Source: Streptomyces aurantiacus JA 4570 (lineage in GTDB: Bacteria > Actinomycetota > Actinomycetes > Streptomycetales > Streptomycetaceae). Taken from it: a DNA stretch of 64,000 nucleotides. Under the pieces are notes generated by a model. That model was not told where the DNA came from. It saw only the letters and a program-made list of their open reading frames with translations, and made no database searches. This document shows positions 27,814 through 35,203 of the stretch, one piece after another. Numbering within the stretch: the stretch's first letter is position 1; each line of letters begins with the position of its first letter. A program made the translations under genes and the position numbers. The DNA is taken from NCBI RefSeq assembly GCF_000414115.1, contig NZ_AOPZ01000151.1, positions 1 through 64,000 of the forward strand. The letters are read 5' to 3'.

Positions 27814-28179
27814 ATGGGCCACGGGATGAAGGACAGCAGCGGCGCCACCACGCGGGAGCGCCTGGACGCGGTCGGCGTCACCGATGTGGCCGCGACGCTC
27901 CAGGCCCTGTCCACCCCCTCGCGCCTGCACATCCTGGCCCGCCTCCAGGAAGGGCCCGCCGCCGTCGGCGACCTCGCGGAGGCGGTCGGCATGGAGCAGT
28001 CGGCCTGCTCCCACCAACTCCGCCTGCTCCGCAATCTCGGCCTGGTCACCGGCGAACGCCGCGGCCGCTCGATCGTCTACGCGCTGTACGACCACCACGT
28101 CGCCGAACTCCTCGACCAGGCCCTCTTCCACGTCGAGCACCTGCGCCTGGGGCTGCGGGACACTCCGGCGGAGCCCTAG
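27814..28179 (+). CDS. nmtR: NmtR-type nickel/cobalt-sensing ArsR repressor
   Basis: A 121-residue metal-sensing ArsR/SmtB repressor. It closely resembles M. tuberculosis NmtR: N-terminal MGHG (Gly2-His3, part of the Ni site), STPSRLHILARL, recognition helix GMEQSACSHQLRLLRNLGLV and wing GRSIVYALYDHHV. The alpha-5 metal ligands are retained with a constant +2 offset: Asp93, His95, His106 and His109. ATG at 27814 is chosen because it gives the MGH N-terminus needed for metal binding. In the apo form it should repress the divergent efflux ATPase through the palindrome at 27774. Confidence 0.93.
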   Translation: MGHGMKDSSGATTRERLDAVGVTDVAATLQALSTPSRLHILARLQEGPAAVGDLAEAVGMEQSACSHQLRLLRNLGLVTGERRGRSIVYALYDHHVAELLDQALFHVEHLRLGLRDTPAEP

Positions 28180-28343
28180 CCTTCAGACCAGTACGAGATA
28201 CGGAGCGCATCTCGCGGCGACACCAGCTCCACCGACCGGCCCCGGAGGCGGACCGCCGCGGACTGCCCAACTCCCCTTCCCATCCTCCGGAATGCCCCAT
28301 TCCTACCGAGATCTGAGCGTGCTTGGGCCATGATGGTCCAGTT

Positions 28344-28838
28344 ATGTCGGCCTTCCGCGCACTCGATCGCCACCGCTCGGCTCAGCGCCCTCCCGCGAGC
28401 GGCGCTCCCGTCCGTGCGATCACCCTCGCGTTGGCCGGCACTGCGCTCGCTGCCGGACTGCACCACGCGACGATGGACTCCGCGGTCTCCTGGCCCGCTC
28501 TGCTCGTCGCGGCAGCGGCCCGGCTGGACGACCACCTGCGAATCCCGGCCGCCTGGCACCACAACCCCCTGGCCATGGCCGCGTTGAACCTCCTCGCCGC
28601 CCTCGCCCTGCTCCTCCTCTTCCGCAGCACGGCCAACCTGCCCGCCGTCCTGACGTACGCCGCGACCAGCACCGCACGCCGCTGGTGGACACGCCTGCTG
28701 TACGTCCTCAGCCTCGTCCTGCACCGCAGGGACGAGCCCCTGCCGAAGCCCCGCCGGGTGCCTCGACCAGCCGTCGCACTGCCGAGACCGCACGCACTCG
28801 TGGCCTTGCTGCACCGTGCGCAGCCCTGCGCCCCGTAA
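28344..28838 (+). CDS. Hypothetical membrane protein
   Basis: A 164-residue protein with two clear hydrophobic stretches (PVRAITLALAGTALAAGL and LAMAALNLLAALALLLLF) and a basic, proline-rich tail of about 50 residues. ATG at 28344 has no clear ribosome site and may be leaderless; a near-palindrome GGGCCATGATGGTCC (28325-28339) lies just upstream. No family recognised. The opposite strand is also open, so coding assignment is not certain. Confidence 0.5.
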   Translation: MSAFRALDRHRSAQRPPASGAPVRAITLALAGTALAAGLHHATMDSAVSWPALLVAAAARLDDHLRIPAAWHHNPLAMAALNLLAALALLLLFRSTANLPAVLTYAATSTARRWWTRLLYVLSLVLHRRDEPLPKPRRVPRPAVALPRPHALVALLHRAQPCAP

Positions 28839-29009
28839 CGCCCGGGCACTCCACCGCACCACGTCATCACGCACGCCTGGGACTTCGGCGTGCCCTCACC
28901 GACACCGGAGTGTCTGCTGTGTCTGCTGTGCCTGCCTCATTCGCCGATGCAGCCCAGTTCGCCTTCGCTGCCGTCATCGGGCTGATCGCCCTGAAGGGAA
29001 GGAACGCCA

Positions 29010-29753
29010 GTGTTGAAGTCGGGGGTCAAGCGGCTCATGGGCCGTGCTGGATTCGACATCGTCCGCAGCACCAACAACCGGGGTGGAGTCGACGACTTCA
29101 TCCCGTTCGAGGCAACGATGCGGGCTGCGCGGGCGGCCGGTCTGTCCGTCGGTGACTACATCGACGAGGTCATGAACGGGACGCCGGGCGCCACCCGGTC
29201 CACCATCGATGAACTACGCGCTCTCGGCGTCTTCGCCGCCGACCCGGAGACGGTGCTCGAGATCGGCCCCGGCTCCGGACGGTACCTGGAGAAGACGCTG
29301 AAGGAGTGTTCACCAGGCCGCTACGAGATCTACGAGACGGCGGCGCCCTGGGCCGACTACCTGGTGGACACCTTCGGCGTGGTCGCCCGACCGACCGCAG
29401 AATTCAGTCTCGCCCCGACACCCGACGGCAGCATCGACCTCGTTCAGGCCCATAAGGTCTTCAACACCCTGACCTTCCTCGGCGCCTCCCGCTACTTCTT
29501 CGAGATGGCACGGGTCACGCGCCCCGGGGGCCGGATCGTCTTCGACGTCATGACGGAGACCTGCCTGGACCCGGCCACGATGCGGGCCTGGGCGACGCAG
29601 GGCGGCGCGGGGCACGATTCCTACCCGGCCGCCATGCCTCGCACGGCATGCGTGGACCTCTTCGCAACCCTCGGCTGCAGCCTGGAGGCCGGCTTCCTGG
29701 CCCCCATGGGGGTCGCCTCCACTGAGGTGCTTGTCTTCGGAAAGGGGGCTTGA
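29010..29753 (+). CDS. Class I SAM-dependent methyltransferase
   Basis: A 247-residue methyltransferase. Motif I is VLEIGPGSGRYLEKTL (about residue 88), motif II YEIYETAAPW, and the post-motif ARVTRPGGRIVFDVMTE is typical of type-11/FkbM-like small-molecule or sugar methyltransferases. The N-terminal stretch (LKSGVKRLMGRAGFDIV) resembles those attached to cell-surface glycan methyltransferases. GTG at 29010 follows AAGGGAAGGA. It stands alone, so substrate is unknown. Confidence 0.85.
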   Translation: MLKSGVKRLMGRAGFDIVRSTNNRGGVDDFIPFEATMRAARAAGLSVGDYIDEVMNGTPGATRSTIDELRALGVFAADPETVLEIGPGSGRYLEKTLKECSPGRYEIYETAAPWADYLVDTFGVVARPTAEFSLAPTPDGSIDLVQAHKVFNTLTFLGASRYFFEMARVTRPGGRIVFDVMTETCLDPATMRAWATQGGAGHDSYPAAMPRTACVDLFATLGCSLEAGFLAPMGVASTEVLVFGKGA

Positions 29754-29822
29754 CGACCACCTCCGTGCGCCGTGACGGCGCCTAGCCGACGCGCCCGGCA
29801 CTATCCGCGAGGGGACGCGGCG

Positions 29823-29865
29823 GCCAGGGGTACACATAAGGAGAGAAGCCGTACGTACCCCTGGC
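29823..29865. repeat. 11-bp perfect inverted repeat
   Basis: GCCAGGGGTAC (29823-29833) and GTACCCCTGGC (29855-29865) flank 21 nt containing AAGGAG. It lies between the methyltransferase stop and a 33-codon ORF and could be a terminator of the former or an operator/leader hairpin of the latter. Confidence 0.65.
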
Positions 29866-29875
29866 GGGGGTGGAC

Positions 29876-29977
29876 ATGAATCCGAAGACGCTCCGGCGGG
29901 CCGGATGGGTGATCGTCATCCTGGCGGAGATCGTCGCCGTCCTGTGGCTGGCGACCTTGTTCGTCAAGAACCTCTGA
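29876..29977 (+). CDS. Single-span membrane mini-protein (33 aa)
   Basis: MNPKTLRRAGWVIVILAEIV begins a 33-residue ORF: basic N-terminus, one hydrophobic helix of about 22 residues, and a LFVKNL end. GGGGG precedes the ATG. The amphipathic pattern and composition look like a true small membrane protein, but there is no homology evidence here. Confidence 0.5.
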   Translation: MNPKTLRRAGWVIVILAEIVAVLWLATLFVKNL

Positions 29978-30149
29978 CCGCCCGAGCGGTGGACACGGCG
30001 GGCGACGAGTCGTCCCTCGGCGTCGTCGGTCGGCTTGGGCGCCCCATCATGGAGCATGGCTTCCGGCGACGCCCCCGTTTCCCGATTCCGCGGACCAGAT
30101 GTCGGCGACGTGTCGGCTGGTCATGGCGGGAAGTTTCGCAAACGGCTGT

Positions 30150-30363
30150 GGACCGGGACGTACGTCCTCATGAACCGCCTGCGCGAAGTCGCCCGCGCCG
30201 AGATGGACATGGAGCAACTGCACCTGGCAGCACGTGGCGGAGTCGGCCTCGAAGACTTCTACGGCCGCCTCGGCTGGAAAGAGACGGCCGCCGCCCAGGC
30301 GTCCTCCGACTCGCCCCCGGAGACGACCGCGACGAGATCCTCATGGCACTGGCCCCGCTGTAG
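30150..30363 (+). pseudogene. GNAT acetyltransferase C-terminal remnant, frameshifted
   Basis: The frame up to about 30290 reads LMNRLREVARAEMDMEQLHL then GGVGLEDFYGRLGWKE, the last third of a GNAT N-acetyltransferase. The continuing family sequence RRPGVLRLAPGDDRDEILMA is in a different frame and ends at the TAG at 30363. Adding one G near 30286 rejoins them. No N-terminal acetyltransferase half with the acetyl-CoA loop is recognisable upstream. A decayed gene. Confidence 0.7.
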
Positions 30364-30454
30364 GCAAGCGGGCGCCCGCGCCGAGCACATCACCCCCCCC
30401 AGCCCGGCATTTCGTGTCCCACGGGGGCGGGCGCGCGGCCCGCCCCCGATCGGC

Positions 30455-30637
30455 TCAGCCGCGGGAGACGGCTACCAGCATTCCGGTGACGGTGACCATG
30501 AGCGCCATCGCCGCCAGCGCTCCGGCAAGCGGTGCGCACCAGGTCGGGCGGGCCAGGAGCAGGGCCAGTACGCCGACGCCGACGAGCAGCGTGACGACGG
30601 CCAACAGCAGGATCAGAAGGAGGGAGTTCAAGGGCAT
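30455..30637 (-). CDS. Two-span small membrane protein
   Basis: A 60-residue protein almost entirely hydrophobic: MPLNSLLLILLLAVVTLLVG and LAGALAAMALMVTVTGMLVA separated by a short RPTW loop. It starts inside the end of the upstream gene (10-nt overlap), which implies translational coupling. Family not recognised. Confidence 0.65.
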   Translation of the reverse strand: MPLNSLLLILLLAVVTLLVGVGVLALLLARPTWCAPLAGALAAMALMVTVTGMLVAVSRG

Positions 30638-31599
30638 GACTGGCCCCGTCCCCGTGCGGCAGTACGCGTGGTGTGCAGGCTGCCGAGCCGCTTGAGCTTG
30701 CGACGGACCCGCTCGCCCAGGGCGGACGGATCGAGGCCGGCGACCAGAGGCGTGTCCAGGTCGGCAACGACGGTCACCGCATCCGTCCAGCTCGCGACCG
30801 GTGCGTTGGCCCAGGCCATCGCGACGGCGCGCTCGACCGGGGTGAGTTGGGCGAGAACTGCGACGATGCGCGGGTTGTCGGGCAGAGCGCCGGTCAGCAC
30901 CTCGTACGGGTCCGGACCGCCGGTGGCGATGTCGTACGTGGTCAGGCCATCGCCGAAGACGTGGTCCAGGCTCCACAGCCGGGCTTGGTTGATCTTGTGC
31001 CGCCAGATCGGAGTCAGTTGCCGGTGGATCTCCTTGGCCTCGGCCCGGAGGTTCCCCAGGTCCGAGGGCGTGAGACTGCCGCCGCTCAGCAGCGGCTCGG
31101 TCCATGAGCCCATCAGCGCGGTCGTCACCGGCTCTTGCCATCCGCTCCACCAGCCCAGCTCATCCCTGACGAAGGCGTTGACCCGGTCGACCGCGCCGGT
31201 CCGCAATGCCTGGCGGGCCGCGAGAGCCTTGATGGTGCCCGGCAGTGGCTGCCCACCCAGAGTTTGAGCCGACGTCAGCGCGTTGAGCACCTCGGCTCGC
31301 CGGTCAAGTTCGGCTCCGACGTGGGAGGTGAGGGTGCCGTCCGGAGTGATCGTCAGGATGGGGCAGTTGTCCGCTGCGGGTTCCTGGAAGACGACGCTGT
31401 GCACCGCGATACCTGGACTCAGCTTGCCGTCCAGGACCACGCCCTCGCCGGTGAGTTCCGGGAGTTGCGCCCCATCGGGGGACGAGGCGACGCGGCATGA
31501 GATCGGGCCGCGTTCTTGAGAAAGGAAGTTGACCTGTCGCACCACTTGGCCCGGAGCGACAAGCCCCGGCATCTGCGGCGGTTCCGAGTCGGTACGCAC
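30628..31599 (-). CDS. Hypothetical protein
   Basis: A 323-residue protein from GTG 31599, selected because AAGGAG lies 8 nt upstream; the frame is open further out to 31701 without a ribosome site. No signal peptide or membrane segment. The N-terminal third resembles beta-rich sequence (VNFLSQERGPISCRVASS, GVVLDGKLSPGIAVHSVVF); the rest is helical with WWSGWQEP, IWRHKINQARLW and a basic tail. No catalytic motif recognised. Coupled to a two-span membrane mini-protein, so the pair may work together at the membrane. Confidence 0.7.
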   Translation of the reverse strand: MRTDSEPPQMPGLVAPGQVVRQVNFLSQERGPISCRVASSPDGAQLPELTGEGVVLDGKLSPGIAVHSVVFQEPAADNCPILTITPDGTLTSHVGAELDRRAEVLNALTSAQTLGGQPLPGTIKALAARQALRTGAVDRVNAFVRDELGWWSGWQEPVTTALMGSWTEPLLSGGSLTPSDLGNLRAEAKEIHRQLTPIWRHKINQARLWSLDHVFGDGLTTYDIATGGPDPYEVLTGALPDNPRIVAVLAQLTPVERAVAMAWANAPVASWTDAVTVVADLDTPLVAGLDPSALGERVRRKLKRLGSLHTTRTAARGRGQSCP

Positions 31600-31613
31600 T
31601 GGCTGAACTCCTT

Positions 31614-31638
31614 GAGGTGATGACAACAGCTTCACCTC
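31614..31638 (-). promoter_or_regulatory. Inverted repeat upstream of the 30628-31599 gene
   Basis: GAGGTGA (31614-31620) and TCACCTC (31632-31638) are perfect 7-bp arms with an 11-nt spacer, ending 15 nt before the start codon. An operator is plausible. Confidence 0.5.
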
Positions 31639-31956
31639 TCGGTCCCGGGGCGGCCGCAGTCCGGCACAAAATCTTGGAGCAGTCCGTGTGACTGCCGTCA
31701 CTTTGGACCGGATGCGATACCTGAGCCCATGGACCGGAGTTACTCCGGCTGAAGACGAAGGCGAGCCATGCGTGGCTCGACGTGGGGTCGTTCTTGTTCA
31801 GCAAGTAGAAGGCGCACACGGAGCGTTACTGGACTGCGGTGCAGGAGAGTGCGCTGTGCGGGGCCTTCGACCCCCGTAGAACCCGCCCTTGGTGACGCCG
31901 AGTCGCTTCACGCGGCGTGTGAGCAGCACCCCCGCTGTGGCCCACCTCACTCGCCC
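31639..31956. other. No confident gene; small hairpin
   Basis: About 320 nt with only short open frames. A hairpin CCGGAG-TTA-CTCCGG (31734-31748) is present. The minus strand reads CAFYLLNKNDPTSSHAWLAF around 31815-31755, which looks like a remnant of a former protein, unidentified. Confidence 0.4.
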
Positions 31957-32013
31957 GCCGGATATACGCAACCGTACATCCGGCCTAGCCTCACTTTATA
32001 CGTAAGCGTATAA
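31957..32013 (+). promoter_or_regulatory. Hairpin plus palindrome before the DUF2867-like ORF
   Basis: GCCGGAT/ATCCGGC (31957-31963, 31978-31984) form perfect 7-bp arms. Next to it TTATACGTAAGCGTATAA (31996-32013) is a palindrome with perfect 7-bp arms and 4-nt spacer. The TATACG word occurs in both. This looks like the operator of a regulator that is no longer adjacent. Confidence 0.55.
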
Positions 32014-32058
32014 CGGGGGCGACAGGCGGCGTCCCGAGGCAGGAAGGCGGCAGCAGCC

Positions 32059-32289
32059 ATGAAACTTCCCCGCACCTCCCACACCGATCAACCGTGGCGG
32101 ATCCATACGCTCATCCGCGACTTCAAGGCCGAGGACGTGCGGCCGTACCGCACCCCCGGCGCCGGTCCTGACCGCGAGCTCGCGAACAAGACCGTCCACA
32201 CCGTCTACCCGGCGCTGACCCGCCAGTGGGAGCGCGCGTGGCGGGACCGCGCGCTTCGGCTCCCCGAGGGCACCAGCCCTCAATCATGA
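32059..32289 (+). CDS. Shortened DUF2867-like protein
   Basis: A 76-residue ORF. KLPRTSHTDQPWRIHTLIRDF followed by KAEDVRPYRTPG matches the start of DUF2867 proteins (usually about 150-200 aa), and LANKTVHTVYPALTRQW resembles a segment from further along that family, as if the middle had been deleted. GGAAGG lies upstream. It is followed by a DUF3995 gene, a partner often seen near DUF2867 genes. Probably a degenerate gene, but the frame is intact. Confidence 0.5.
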   Translation: MKLPRTSHTDQPWRIHTLIRDFKAEDVRPYRTPGAGPDRELANKTVHTVYPALTRQWERAWRDRALRLPEGTSPQS

Positions 32290-32312
32290 TCCCCGCGAAC
32301 GGAGGCACGCAG

Positions 32313-32771
32313 ATGGTCAGGACCGTGGTTCCCGCAACGTTGGCGACCGTCCTGGGAGGACTCGGCTGCCTCCACTTCGTCTGGATATTCACCCCCTGGC
32401 CACTGCCGGACTTGGAGACGTTCTACAGGGTCATCGGCGGCGTGGAGAGCAACGAGACGCCGTCCGCCGGGCCCACCGCACTGGTGGGCACGGCGCTCGT
32501 CGGCGGCGCCGTGCTCACTCTCATGGTCAACGAGAACATCCCCGGGATCGGCCCGGAGCGGTTGCGCCGCTTCGGCATCTACGGCCTGTCCGGCGTCATG
32601 TTCCTGCGCGGCCTGGGTGGTTACTTCATGAACTCGGGCGCCACCAGCGAGTTCCGGACGTGGAACTCCGTCCTGTACTCACCGCTGTGCATCGGGCTCG
32701 GCCTCCTCGCCGGGACCGTCGGGCTGTCCGCAACTCGGCGCGCTCGCCGTCCCCCTCCCCCTAGAGCGTGA
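32313..32771 (+). CDS. DUF3995-type membrane protein
   Basis: A 152-residue integral membrane protein with four segments. The LGGLGCLHFVWIFTPWPL start, FLRGLGGYF and the late VLYSPLCIGLGLLAG match DUF3995. ATG at 32313 has GGAGG 8 nt upstream. Function of the family is unknown. Likely transcribed with the DUF2867-like ORF from the palindrome-containing promoter region. Confidence 0.7.
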   Translation: MVRTVVPATLATVLGGLGCLHFVWIFTPWPLPDLETFYRVIGGVESNETPSAGPTALVGTALVGGAVLTLMVNENIPGIGPERLRRFGIYGLSGVMFLRGLGGYFMNSGATSEFRTWNSVLYSPLCIGLGLLAGTVGLSATRRARRPPPPRA

Positions 32772-33199
32772 TCATGTCTCCGAACGCTCAGGCCGGATCG
32801 TCTCGGTTGCTGTAGCCGTGAACCGCGTGTTCGGCTTGGGCGGCTATCGGCGCGTTGCCCCAGCCGAGGAGCACCGCGGATTCGACCGTGTAGTAGGTCT
32901 GCTTGATCACCGGGCAGGTGAGGAAGCCTCCGAGGGCGTCGAGGGCGTCGAGGGCGTCGGCAGAAGCCTCCGCGCTCCGCCGCTTCGGGCGGGGTCTCGA
33001 CGGTTTCATCGCTGAGCCGTGGAGTGCAGTTGAGAAGCTGCGCAGCTGCTGCCGCCGGCGTACTCGGGTGGGCCAGTCCGCGTTATCCGGGAGCGAGTTC
33101 GTGAAACGCGCTGATACCGTCCGGTAGCCGCCGTGCGCCCTGGGGAGGGACGCGGGTGGTCACCGTCAAGGACGTGAACCCGTGGGGGGTCGCTCAGCG
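32772..33199. other. Gene-poor stretch with a 9-bp triplication
   Basis: No confident gene. GAGGGCGTC is repeated three times in tandem at 32932-32958. A 73-codon open frame on the minus strand (33009-32788) would read through the repeat as ALDALDALGG and contains TYYTVESAVLLGWGNAP, which looks protein-like but has no start signal or recognised family; probably a remnant. Confidence 0.5.
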
Positions 33200-34015
33200 A
33201 TGCTGTGCAAAGTGTGTGAGTTCCATACGGCGACGACGTCGGAGGGGTACTGCGACGTCTGTATACAGGTGGCCGCCGCCCAGGCCACCCCGTCGCCTGG
33301 AGCGCCCGGCGGGCGCCCCGCCCGCCTGCGCTCGCCCGTCGGTCTCGGCTGGGCGGTCGTGGTGCTGCTCGGCCTGGTCATCCTCGCCGACCTCTACGCG
33401 CTGTGGGCGGGCACGGTGCAGCGCGGGGTGATGGACGACATCATCGCCGGGGAGTACGGGGCGGGCATCCAACGGGACCTGGAGCGCGCCGACTCGCTGT
33501 ACGACTACAGCGGCATCGCGCAGATCTCGGCCCTGGTCGCGACCTGCGCCGTCTTCCTGGTCTGGTTCCACCGGGTGCGTGTGAACGCCGAGGTGTTCGA
33601 GCCGCACATCCACCACAAGACGCGCGGCTGGACGATCGGGGCCTGGTTCGTGCCGGTCGTGAACTTCTGGTTCCCGCGGCGGATCGCCCTGGACATCTGG
33701 GACGCGAGCAGTGACCGCTCCGTAGCCCTGGACCGCACACTGACCCTGGACCCGACGGCATCCCGCGCCCCGCACCCGCTCCTCAACGCCTGGTGGACGG
33801 TGTGGGTCGCGAACCTCCTCATCGCGCGGGTGACGTACCAGGTGTACGTGGGCGCCGAGGAGGCCGAGGAGATCAAGTCGGCGCTCACCGGCGTGATGTT
33901 CTCCGATGTCCTGGACATCGCGGCCGCTGTCCTCGCCATCGTCTTCGTGCTGCGCCTCACGCGGATGCAGGACCTCAAGGCCCGGTCGGAGGACCGACTC
34001 CCGGTCAGGGGGTGA
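33200..34015 (+). CDS. DUF4328 membrane protein with N-terminal zinc ribbon
   Basis: A 271-residue protein. Two CxxC pairs at the very start (LCKVC and YCDVC) form a likely zinc ribbon; four membrane segments follow (WAVVVLLGLVILADLYALW, IAQISALVATCAVFLVWF, GAWFVPVVNFWFPRRI region, VLDIAAAVLAIVFVLRL). FHRVRVNAEVF and WTIGAWFVPVVNFWFPRRI are hallmarks of DUF4328. ATG at 33200 follows GGGGGG. Its 3' end overlaps the convergent acyltransferase gene by 11 nt. Function unknown. Confidence 0.85.
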   Translation: MLCKVCEFHTATTSEGYCDVCIQVAAAQATPSPGAPGGRPARLRSPVGLGWAVVVLLGLVILADLYALWAGTVQRGVMDDIIAGEYGAGIQRDLERADSLYDYSGIAQISALVATCAVFLVWFHRVRVNAEVFEPHIHHKTRGWTIGAWFVPVVNFWFPRRIALDIWDASSDRSVALDRTLTLDPTASRAPHPLLNAWWTVWVANLLIARVTYQVYVGAEEAEEIKSALTGVMFSDVLDIAAAVLAIVFVLRLTRMQDLKARSEDRLPVRG

Positions 34016-35114
34016 CAGGTACGCCCTGGGTGAAGTCGGTGAGGGAGCAGGTGGCGGTCTCTCCAGTGCGGCGGCGGATGGTGATGGTGTCGTTGCTCAT
34101 GTCGGCGATGACGGTGCAGAGCGTCATCAGCGGGTCCGGGCTCGCGGCGGTGCGGTACACGCCGTGCGGCAGGGGAGCTGAGCACAGGGCCTGGAGGTAC
34201 CAGGTGCTCGGTGATTCGGCCGGCCCCGGCGTGAGGCCGGAGAGGACCCGGCCACGGGCGATGCTCTCGGCGTAGCGGCCCCGGACCTCGGCGGCTTGCG
34301 GGTCGGCGGGTGGCAGGTCGGGCGGGTCCGGAATGTGGCGCAGGTGGTTGGTGTGCCAGTGCAGCGGATCGTCCGGGGTGGCTTCGACGACCGCGACCCG
34401 TCCGGCCACGGCCTCCACCACCGCGGCTCGACCACTGGCGGCCTCGGCGATGGTGTACGTGAATCCCCCCGCGCTGGGATGCGTCCGCAGATGCGCCACC
34501 GCCTCGTCCAACGTGGCGGCCTGGTGCAGGGCGCGGGCGACGAAGTGCCGCCCCGCGCCCGCGGAGGACGGGCGGACGGCGGGAATGTGGTTGATTCCCC
34601 AGGCCAGGCCCTGGCTGGTGGCAACGAACGCATTGGTCGGCAACGTTCCCGGATACCACAGTGCGGTGACGGCTGCCTCGCCCTCGACCAGCAGGGTCAG
34701 CAGCATCAGACAGCCGTCCAAGCGGGGATCGCCGTCCTCGTTGTGTGCCACGACCGTTGTCTCGCGCCGCCACGCGAGGGTGCTGCAGCCCATCCTGGCG
34801 GCCGTGCCGAAGTCACCGCGCAGGCTGGTCAGCAGCAGGTCCTCGACCGGTACACCCGCGCCCTCGGCCAGCCCCTCCAACTCGGCGAGCTGGGTGCCGT
34901 AATCGCGCTCGGTGGCGGCCAACACCGGTCCGAAGCACGCCTTGCCCTCTGCCGTGTCCGCCCACCGGCGCAAGATGGCGCGGTCCGGCGCGGACTCGAC
35001 CAGCGCGGCCTGGACGTCCGAGCGCGCCCACCGCCCCAAGGAGCGGAACACCTCATGTCGTGTGCCGGACACAACGAGCCACCGCAGTCCGGCCCATCGC
35101 CCTTCACGTACCAC
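34005..35114 (-). CDS. C45-family autoproteolytic acyltransferase/hydrolase
   Basis: A 369-residue Ntn-type protein related to acyl-CoA:6-aminopenicillanic acid acyltransferase and other C45 peptidases. The candidate nucleophile is Cys110 in RMGCSTLAW, exposed by self-cleavage between Gly and Cys. Other family features are AHNEDGDP (about 125), ALWYPGTLPTNAF, and GINHIP. No signal peptide. Substrate may be an N-acyl amino acid, peptidoglycan or beta-lactam-like compound; sequence alone does not decide. Ends overlapping the convergent DUF4328 gene. Confidence 0.85.
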   Translation of the reverse strand: MVREGRWAGLRWLVVSGTRHEVFRSLGRWARSDVQAALVESAPDRAILRRWADTAEGKACFGPVLAATERDYGTQLAELEGLAEGAGVPVEDLLLTSLRGDFGTAARMGCSTLAWRRETTVVAHNEDGDPRLDGCLMLLTLLVEGEAAVTALWYPGTLPTNAFVATSQGLAWGINHIPAVRPSSAGAGRHFVARALHQAATLDEAVAHLRTHPSAGGFTYTIAEAASGRAAVVEAVAGRVAVVEATPDDPLHWHTNHLRHIPDPPDLPPADPQAAEVRGRYAESIARGRVLSGLTPGPAESPSTWYLQALCSAPLPHGVYRTAASPDPLMTLCTVIADMSNDTITIRRRTGETATCSLTDFTQGVPVTP

Positions 35115-35203
35115 TGTCGCCCCTTCCTGGGCGGACGCGGCTTCCCGCGCCCGCTGCTCGGCGAGTTGCCGCCTCGCGCCTTACCCGCGCCGAACGGCCC
35201 CGA

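Noticed and set aside
28176..28874. 232-codon minus-strand frame opposite the membrane protein at 28344
   Set aside because: Gly/Arg/Gln-rich with no start signal or motif; the plus-strand frame has proper membrane segments.
30035..31267. 410-codon plus-strand frame running from the GNAT remnant
   Set aside because: After the GNAT fragment it runs antisense to the 30628-31599 gene, which has a good ribosome site; the extension is a shadow.
32788..33009. 73-codon gene on the minus strand
   Set aside because: No ribosome site, in-frame triplet duplication, and no recognisable family; kept only as a possible remnant.
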